A DNA stretch of 24,470 nucleotides from assembly GCA_032718475.1 (NCBI GenBank), contig JAUCBJ010003646.1, positions 1-24,470 on the forward strand. The letters run 5' to 3'. The position numbers and the translations under genes were made by a program. Positions 17,719 through 24,470 of this stretch are shown here, piece after piece. The first letter of the stretch is position 1. Each line of letters opens with the position of its first letter. Below the pieces are notes generated by a model that worked only from the letters and a program-made list of their open reading frames with translations, was not told the DNA's origin and did no database searches. The stretch comes from Nemertoderma westbladi. Lineage: Eukaryota > Xenacoelomorpha > Nemertodermatida > Nemertodermatidae.

Positions 17719-19401
17719 GGATCGGCATGCTGCATTGCAGCTGCATTTTTAAGAATGCTGTGCCGGCTTGTCAACAAAATTGCACCGCCACAACTCCCTA
17801 TCACCCATGACATTTGCTAGATCATCCGCATCTTTAAGGCCAGTGTCCTTTAAGATGCGTCTCAAGAAAGTCATGGGGTGTCCACCATGCTTATTCACTC
17901 CATGAGGCTGCCAAAGTACAAGATTATGCACTGGCTGGTCCTCACGGCGAAAGCAATGTCCAGCAAAGCGGAGGCGATTTTGTTCTAGTGTCAAGCTTGG
18001 GGGAACCAATGAGACACCTCCAATGTTATATAGTGTCTGGTTGGAGATGTGTGCATTGTACTTGACACAATGAACCCGGCGTAGCATTCTTGTGAATGTG
18101 CCATCCAGAGATTTGGTGTCCTCAGCAGTTAGAGCCCAGCATGGACTCCCGTAGAGGAGTACTGGAACTACTGCTGCTCTAAATAATCGGACCTTAAGTT
18201 TCCGATTAATTCTCGGTGACTTCCAAATCCTGGAAAGCCTATTCAAGGCTGCCCATGCCTTTCCCTTACGTATTCGAAGGTCCTCACCTGACTTCCGGAT
18301 CCAAGATCCCAGGTAACAGAAGTCGTCCACATGCTCAAGCATACCATCCTTTGAGCTTATGCTCATCCGATCAGAGACTTGCTGAGGACTTTCAAAGTTA
18401 ACTGTCAGAATTTTGGTCTTTCTGGAGTTAATAAAAAGACCAACACTAGAAGCAGCATGTTCTAATGAGCTGAGGAGCCGTTGGGCTCCCTCTAATGATT
18501 CTGAGAGTACTCCTAAGTCATCAGCAAAGTCTAGATCAGTTAGGTACTTGGCAGGATTTCCTCGACTTCTGGAGCCAGTAGGTGGAGTTATCATCACCCC
18601 ATCATCATTATGATGATCTAAGGACATGCGTAGAACATAGTCAACCACAATAATGAACAATAATGGTGCAAGAGTGTCTCCTTGGAGGACGCCCCATAAC
18701 ACTTCAAATGGTTCTGTGTCACCGTCAACAGTAGACACAAATGTTGTCGAACCATCGTATACTGATCTGATTGCTGCAATAATTTCATCAGGAATCCCAT
18801 ATAATGAAAGTATGCTGAACATACGTGAGCGAGAGACTGAATCAAAGGCCTTGAAGAAGTCAACAAAGATAACAGCCAGATGCCTGTCTTTCTTTTTTGA
18901 TAATTCTTCAATTATCCTTCTAAGTGCCAAAATGGGCTCCATGGTTCCACGACCTTTGCGGAACCCATTCTGATTTCCACGGAGCAGTCTCTCAATGGGA
19001 TCCTTGATGCGATTTAATAGGATCCTATTGTATAGCTTTGCAGCAATCGAGATCAATGAGATTCCCCGAAAAGAACCATAGAGTGTTAGGTTGCCCTTCT
19101 TGGGAACTGGCACCAACTTATTTGTTTTCATTTCTTGTGGGACTCTTGTTGTTCGGTACATGTCTACTATGATGGGATAGATGAGCTTTAAACACTCAGG
19201 TATTTTAAAGACCTCAGGGGGAACACCATCTACTCCACTGGCACGATTGGTCTTAATGCTCTTTGCAGCATCCTTCACTTCTGCAAAGGAGATATCACCA
19301 ATGGGAATATCTGGGAGTACAGACTCAGACACTTTTACTTCTATAAAGTTATCAGGCAATACCCTGTCATTATTGAGGAGCTTTTCAAAGTGGGCTTTCC
19401 A
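17719..19401 (-). pseudogene. LINE-A: longest copy, reverse transcriptase and C-terminal region (5'-truncated)
   Basis: Minus strand, one open frame to a stop at 17749; the LINE part is about 550 codons beginning at WKAHFEKLLNNDRVLPDN. RT motifs in order: NKLVPVPKKGN, SFRGISLISIAAKLYNRI, NQNGFRKGRG, motif A VDFFKAFDS, motif B GVLQGDTLAP, motif C LDFADDLGVLSE (FADD, residues about 341-344 of the 599-codon frame), GLFINSRKTKILTV, then VLLYGSPCWAL, RFAGHCFRRED and MGDRELWR. Both catalytic Asp pairs are present, but the endonuclease and 5' part are missing, so it is not autonomous. The 3' UTR is about 30 nt, ending atcctagta. About 97% identical in protein to the copy at 21986, so recently active. 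Clade unassigned. Confidence 0.92.
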
Positions 19402-19552
19402 ACCATTATTATTATTATTGTATTTATTCCAAGCCACGGGGGCCCATAGTAAAATAGTAGATACATAAACAAAAAGGACATAAACAAAAAGGATATAAAC
19501 AAACAAATACTTTACAAACAAATACTTTACAAAATACATACATAGCACACCA
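19402..19552 (-). repeat. Tail of another element: AAT microsatellite and 15-bp tandem repeats
   Basis: On the minus strand, two 15-bp tandem pairs (ttgtaaagtattt type and tttttgtttatgtcc type, 19460-19535) are followed by ggcttggaataaatacaata and (AAT)n at 19409-19424. This reads as the 3' end of a different LINE-like element ending in (AAT)n, immediately upstream of LINE-A. It keeps the frame open and so supplies the first ~49 codons of the 599-codon frame, which are not LINE-A protein. Confidence 0.55.
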
Positions 19553-20406
19553 TTGAGGCGATCGGCTGGTGATTCAGCCTTAACCTTGGTGGTTGGTTGG
19601 CTTTTCCGCCCAGTAAGCAGATTGATCGATTTCGTAGAATCGAAACTCGTAGAAGACCATTGGGGCTACGTTCCTATCGAATGGGGGTACAAAAAATATG
19701 TCGGCAATAGGGGCCAAAAAGGGCCAGAATTTGTAAAGTAGTTTATATCGAATAATTTTTTATTTTTAACTTTAGTTGGTTAAGGTACATTCTATACAGT
19801 CAATATCCATACGGGGAATTCAAATATGCTATCGGTTTTGCTCCAAGGATGATATTAAAAAAATGAGGGCCAAAATTATAATTTCGCGCTTCAAACTCGC
19901 TTCGCGGGAAATCGTCTAGCTCGAAAACTACTTAACTTACGGGAGATTTGTTTACACAGACTTATAGTGCGTTAAATTATCTATCTAACAGCGTTAATCA
20001 CAGTGCCGGAGGTATTATAAAACTGGAGCGGCAGGCGATCGTGTGAAATATAATATTTATAAAAAGGGACGAAAATTTTTTTTTTTAACAAATCGCTACT
20101 CCATTATAATTTAGCGTATTGCGCCAAAAGTACCTGTAAAAAGTATCAAATTAACTCCGCTATCTTTTATCTTAACATATATAATTAAAATTACGAATTT
20201 TAAGGGTCGAAAAATATCGCGTTATTTTGGCCCTTTTTTTTAATTTTTTTGGGGCCAAAAATAACCCCTTCTCAAAAGATTAAGAAAAAAATTACGGCAA
20301 AGAATATACCAATTTTATTGAATTTGGACCACCAGAACCGAAGTTAGAGCGATTTTAGTGAAAAAATAAAAATAATTTTTTTTGCAAAAAAAATTAAGAA
20401 TGGTCA
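19553..20406. other. Non-coding repeat-like DNA, no gene seen
   Basis: AT-rich with runs of A/T and repeated gggccaaaa/ggcccttttt motifs. No recognised frame. It shares tatcgaatgggggta with 17558-17572. Confidence 0.45.
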
Positions 20407-20477
20407 GGTCAATATTGGATTTCGAACCCGCGAACTTAGGTTTCATTAACGTGATTGATAACCACTAGACTGTGACC
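20407..20477 (-). repeat. tRNA-like unit (pseudogene or SINE head)
   Basis: On the minus strand 71 nt begin ggtcacagtctagtggttat (A-box) and contain cgggttcgaaatcc (B-box). The outer GGTCA and TGACC pair. The anticodon arm and T-stem are poor, so a functional tRNA is unlikely. Inverted copies of a ccag..aaccgaagtta motif lie on either side (20331-20345 and 20519-20536). Confidence 0.55.
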
Positions 20478-21985
20478 AAGAGAATTTGAAATTTTCGAGT
20501 GACTATTTTTAAACTTCAATAACTTCGGTTCTACTGGGCCGTTTGATCTGAAACTTTTTTCATTGGATAGAGGATAGATTGTAGTGTGTGAAATAGGATA
20601 CAACTTGGGAAAAGACGAAAGTGCACTTAGTGCAAAATGCACTTAAATAGTGAACATTTTTTCGATATTTCAAACACTGTTATTTCCAGTTCTATTCATC
20701 GTATAATGTTATTTTTTGGATTAAAATGTAGTTTGGAATGATTTCTAACTATAATCGTAACATTTGTTTAACTTTTTATGTCTATAAAGTGACTTAAAAA
20801 TGTCCATGAATATGGTCCAAAATCGCAAATCCAGATTTATTAAATTGGATTTTTGACACTTTTAGCGACTGACACTTGATCATACACCATCGTAGATCGG
20901 TAGAGGATAAACATAAGTTTGTTAAATAAGAGCCACCATTGCGATCTGCTAAAGTGCATTTGTATAAATAAGTGTGCAAAAGTGCAAATTTTTTAATAAG
21001 GTCAAATTATATAGTATTGGGTTCTTTTCTTTGCAGATACTTTATTTTCATATTAATATGTTGTTTGAACCTTACTGAGCGCATTAGGGGATATGCGTAC
21101 AAATAACCGGCCCTTATGAGGCTTCGATTGGGTAAATTAATAAAACATAAGGTTGTATAGTATAATATTCTAAAAACCAGTGTGATATTAAATGCACTTT
21201 AAATAATAAATAGAAATCAAATAACAATTGGACCACACAATTAAAAACTCGCACAATTTTGTACTTATTATATCGCTTCAAATTAATTCAACAGTGGATA
21301 TTTGTGGGAAAGGGGAAGTTACAGTGTGTATTCGGGGGAAGTTTGGTGAACTGCATTTATGCAGTGAATCCAAACTTCCCCCTTTGATATATCATATACT
21401 TAAGACATGCTAGGGTGACGGGGAAATATTTGTTAATGTCACACTTTGCTTCCATTTATCCTATCCTTTATTATTACCCCAGTCAGATAAGAGATAATAA
21501 ATCAGTAAAAACTAAACTAAACTGTCTTTCATGCAAACAAATTTCTAACTAAAGACGGGTGAATGACCATGACCATGGAAATAATTTTAAATATAATTGT
21601 ATATCAACTATTTGGGGAGGCTTCCAAGTTAAACCCGAAAACAATTATTTTGTTACATATATAGTAAATAACGTTGTATGTTCTCCTTCCTCTCATAATA
21701 AAATATAAATGAAATATCTCAGATCGCTATGCCCTGTAACATTTCACAACCAATATATTTAAGTGTGAAAAGTGTAGGCCTACCACACTCCGCCCAAACA
21801 ACCGCAAACGCATAGCCAACAAATTTAACAAAAGGTTACATACATGTTTTTGGGTTCATGACGAGATGAGTGAAAATTGATCGCGTAATATAAAGTAAAA
21901 AATTAAGAGACGGGCTGGCTCTCCTCCACTTTCTTACCCAATGGATATGTTGTTGTAATAATCTAATATTGGGGCGGCTTTCTCT
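20478..21985. other. Non-coding DNA with recurring AGTGCA motifs and one strong hairpin
   Basis: No gene recognised. The hexamer agtgca or its complement recurs at about 20620-20645, 20952, 20980 and 21192. A long stem-loop at 21334-21382 has a 13-bp outer stem (gggggaagtttgg) and a 7-bp inner stem. Short open frames (20436-20642, 20794-20979, 21228-21413) have no support. Confidence 0.45.
21334..21382. other. Stem-loop, 13-bp perfect outer stem
   Basis: gggggaagtttgg at 21334-21346 pairs with ccaaacttccccc at 21370-21382; inside, actgcat (21350-21356) pairs with atgcagt (21359-21365). Confidence 0.85.
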
Positions 21986-22941
21986 CGTTCATAATTGTGG
22001 TTGACTATGTTCTACGCATGTCCTTAGATCATCATAATGATGATGGGGTGAGGATAACCCCACCTACTGGCTCCAGAAGTCGAGGAAATCCTGCCAAGTA
22101 CCTAACTGTTCTAGACTTTGCTGATGACTTAGGAGTACTCTCAGAATCACTAGAGGGAGCCCAACGGCTCCTCAGCTCATTAGAAGAGGCTGCTTCTAGT
22201 GTTGATCTTTTTATTTACTCCAGAAAGACCAACATTTTGACAGTTAACTTTGAAAGTCCTCAGCAAGTCTCTGACCGGATGAGCATAAGCTCAAAGGATG
22301 GTATGCTTGAGCATGTGGACGACTTCTGTTACCTGGGATCATGGATCCGGAAGTCAGGTGAGGACCTTCGAATACGTAAGGGAAAGGCATGGGCAGCCTT
22401 GAATAGGCTTTCCAGGATTTGGAAGTCACAGAGAATTAATCGGAAACTTAAGGTCCGATTATTTAGAGCAGCAGTAGTTCCAGTACTCCTCTATGGGAGT
22501 CCATGCTGGGCTCTAACTGCTGAGGACACCAAATCTCTGGATGGCACATTCACAAGAATGCTACGCCGGGTTCATTGTGTCAAGTACAATGCACACATCT
22601 CCAACCAGACACTATATAACATTGGAGGTGTCTCATTGGTTCCCCCAAGCTTGACACTAGAACAAAATCGCCTCCGCTTTGCAGGACATTGCTTTCGCCG
22701 TGAGGACCAGCCAGTGCATAATCTTGTACTTTGGCAGCCTCATGGAGTGAATAAGCATGGTGGACAGCCCATGACTTTCTTGAGACGCATCTTAAAGGAC
22801 ACTGGCCTTGAAGATGCGGATGATCTAGCAAATGTCATGGGTGATAGGGAGTTGTGGCGGCGCAATTTTGTCGACAAGCCGGCACAGCATTCTTAAAAAT
22901 GCAGCTGCAGTGCAGCATGCCGATCCTAGTAGCAGTAGTAG
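21986..22941 (+). pseudogene. LINE-A: 5'-truncated copy with intact C-terminal frame
   Basis: Plus strand, open from VVDYVLRMSLDHHNDDGV to the stop at 22894-22896 (299 codons). It starts between RT motifs B and C, so only motif C (LDFADDLGVLSE), the thumb and the C-terminal region remain. About ten residue differences from the 17719-19401 copy, for example MITPP to RITPP and SSVG to SSVD. The 3' end is a short UTR (atgcagctgcagtgcagcat hairpin) and a (TAG/CAG)n tail at 22926-22941. A minus-strand frame at 22580-22831 is its shadow. It lies in intron 1, antisense to the host gene. Confidence 0.9.
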
Positions 22942-23126
22942 TGTAAAGACATAAACAGCTTTAAAAAATAACTAAATTAGATTATGATTGAAATTAAAAA
23001 AATTAAACAAAATCAGAAAAGGGAAAGGGAATAAGCTTTCCGTCGGCGCTTTCTATGTGTTAAAGTATTTAAAACTTTGAATTTAACATTTGGGCGATTT
23101 TGATGTATTCCACTGAGTAGCCTCAC
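22942..23126. other. Start of intron 1, no gene seen
   Basis: AT-rich sequence between the LINE-A tail and the donor of exon 1. Confidence 0.4.
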
Positions 23127-23154
23127 CTGGATTAATATGATGATCATCTGCCAT
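23127..23154 (-). CDS. Exon 1 of hemopexin-like gene: start codon exon
   Basis: Minus strand, 28 coding nt. The ATG at 23154-23152 has a good context (aacaccATGGC) and is followed by nine codons reading MADDHHINP, then the donor CCAG|gtgagg at 23127/23126. It leaves in phase 1, exactly what exon 2 needs, and the joined product reads MADDHHINPEDEDFHSNINA. The N-terminus is acidic and hydrophilic with no signal peptide, so the product would be cytosolic unless another first exon exists. The link to exon 2 spans about 11.3 kb and is an inference from phase and product; no transcript supports it. Confidence 0.55.
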
Positions 23155-23345
23155 GGTGTTGAAGTTATTTTAATAAAGGACAACAAAATTAGCTAGAATC
23201 AGAAATAATAATTATTTATTACAAGGGAAAAAAGTAGAACTTTTTCTCACTATTCTCGAGGCATTTGATTTACCGAGCGTCAGCGAGGTTAATAAAGGGT
23301 CGAGACAATATTGAAAAAATTGTTCTGCGTTTTTTTCCCATGTAA
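23155..23345. promoter_or_regulatory. Presumed 5' UTR / promoter side of the hemopexin-like gene
   Basis: Position only: it lies immediately upstream of the candidate start codon. I see no clear TATA box or initiator. The sequence accgagcgtcagcgaggt near 23272 looks like part of a dispersed repeat. Confidence 0.2.
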
Positions 23346-23932
23346 TACGTAATTTTATTCTTAAATTGGTACTTTTTTATGTACTTTTTTTTTGCTCAAT
23401 TCTTTAATAAAACCTAGCGAAATACTGCAGTAGAGTAGTGTTATAAAATAAATTGAACTATAGTATTTTACTATATTGCTTCCATAGTTACCATAGTTAC
23501 TGCAATTTAAATTACTGTACCCTTCAACTCCTAATGCTGCCTTACTCAATGTTAAATCATTTATATGTTCTCGAATATTTATTACGTAACTAGAGAGCTG
23601 CTTAACAACATAAACCAATATTGTTCATTGAGTTCCGTTTTTGAAGTTCGCCGCGCACACACTAAAGTTCCCCATAACTTTTGAGTGCGTGCATGGATTT
23701 TGCTCAAATTACGTGCAAACCTTTTCTACGTCTATGTTCTTTCAACACATTTAATAATATTTAAGAAATTCCTCCAAAAATATTTTATTTTAAAATCTTA
23801 AAATTTTAAATCAATGCAATCCTATGGGTACTTTTTTTCCCTAGGGAAAAAAAGTGCAACTTTCTCTCCGATTTTGGGGTAAATTTGAGCGAAAAAGTAA
23901 CAATTTAAGAATAAACACTATTGTTTCTTGGG
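23346..23932. repeat. Foldback-like repeat with a perfect 26-bp palindrome
   Basis: ttattcttaaattggtactt (about 23357-23376) with tgctcaattctt following is matched in reverse complement by aagtaacaatttaagaataa (about 23897-23916) with a ttgagcga segment before it. Inside, 23830-23855 is a perfect palindrome centred on cctagg (acttttttt arms). The arms are short and diverged, so the element limits are approximate. Confidence 0.5.
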
Positions 23933-24470
23933 TAATATTAACTTACTATTCTGACTTTTTTATTATGTTATAAAACAAATTGTTAATTAAATGTAGAAAT
24001 GGGATTTAGTAGTTTTAGACTTAATTCAAATCTAAAAGCTATCTATAATTTATTAACTACAGTAGTTGTTTAACAAATGCTCGAATGGTATGATGTGTTA
24101 CGTAATATTAATATTATGTATGGCATGTAACAAACTTATGCATGATAGCCTCCATTCGTGGATCAATGTAATCGCATGTTGCAACCTGCACTTCCTTGAT
24201 GTTATAGCAAAGAATTCCACACTCAACAGAGTCAATATAATCCTCCTACACGTAGGAACACGTGTATTTCTATAATCCTAAAGTCGATAATTATTTTGCT
24301 GTGTTATCAAACGCATTATATTTTGCCAAAATTTAAAAACTCAGAGCATGTGAACCAGCACATCTGTCTCCTACCACTGCAAAGCTATGGTAGCAAACGC
24401 AAGATGAAGAACTAATATTAGAAAAATATTCAAGTTAAATGTAATTGTAGTAATTAAACATCTGGAATAT
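23933..24470. other. No gene recognised
   Basis: AT-rich. A frame at 24066-24275 has no recognised domain or splice context. Confidence 0.4.

Noticed and set aside
18216-18973. Several plus-strand frames inside the LINE-A copy
   Set aside because: They are antisense shadows of the RT coding strand.

Overview
The window looks like a piece of an AT-rich, repeat-laden invertebrate animal genome. It has spliceosomal introns, short coding exons kilobases apart, and decayed transposable elements of almost every animal class. It is not bacterial: there are no operons or Shine-Dalgarno-led long genes, and most long open frames are retroelement fragments or frames through repeats. I cannot name the species. 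A SINE core resembling the mollusc/cephalopod type hints at a lophotrochozoan, but this is weak evidence.

The most gene-like content is one host gene on the minus strand. Six short exons were assembled by hand: 23127-23154 (start codon), 11718-11792, 10219-10378, 9074-9276, 2584-2729 and 1340-1454. Each has a plausible splice donor and/or acceptor, and the codon phases agree at every junction. The joined product, about 242 residues and still open at the left edge, contains four repeats with the hemopexin-type signature ([I/W]xAAYY followed by a YxFKGD-like strand). It starts without a signal peptide, so a cytosolic hemopexin-like propeller is the best reading. The gene covers nearly the whole window; introns 1 and 4 are about 11.3 and 6.3 kb long and are filled with mobile elements.

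Layout from left to right: a decayed LINE reverse transcriptase on the minus strand (1-720); exons 6 and 5; a LINE fragment (2834-3265, +); a double inverted array of a 15-bp unit (3513-3886); a decayed LINE with endonuclease-to-RT parts (4270-5940, -) abutting a Penelope-like fragment (5941-6300, -); a LINE 3' end (6437-6706, +); a nearly complete but dead mariner-like element with about 160-bp terminal inverted repeats (6872-8645); exon 4; a hAT-like transposase fragment (9367-9805, +); exons 3 and 2; a foldback palindrome of about 917 bp (12007-12923) with a 42-bp tandem array; a SINE-like repeat interrupted by a 5'-truncated retroelement with an 11-bp target-site duplication (13437-14121); a second foldback element (14945-15838) whose arms end in 15-bp units related to those at 3.5 kb; three copies of one LINE family (16498-17020 +, 17719-19401 -, 21986-22941 +); non-coding repeat DNA with a tRNA-like unit (20407-20477, -); exon 1; and a final foldback-like stretch (23346-23932).

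The mobile elements do not form a pathway with the host gene; they occupy its introns. The candidates for something undescribed are the hemopexin-like gene itself and the pair of 15-bp-unit inverted arrays, which look like one family of foldback elements.
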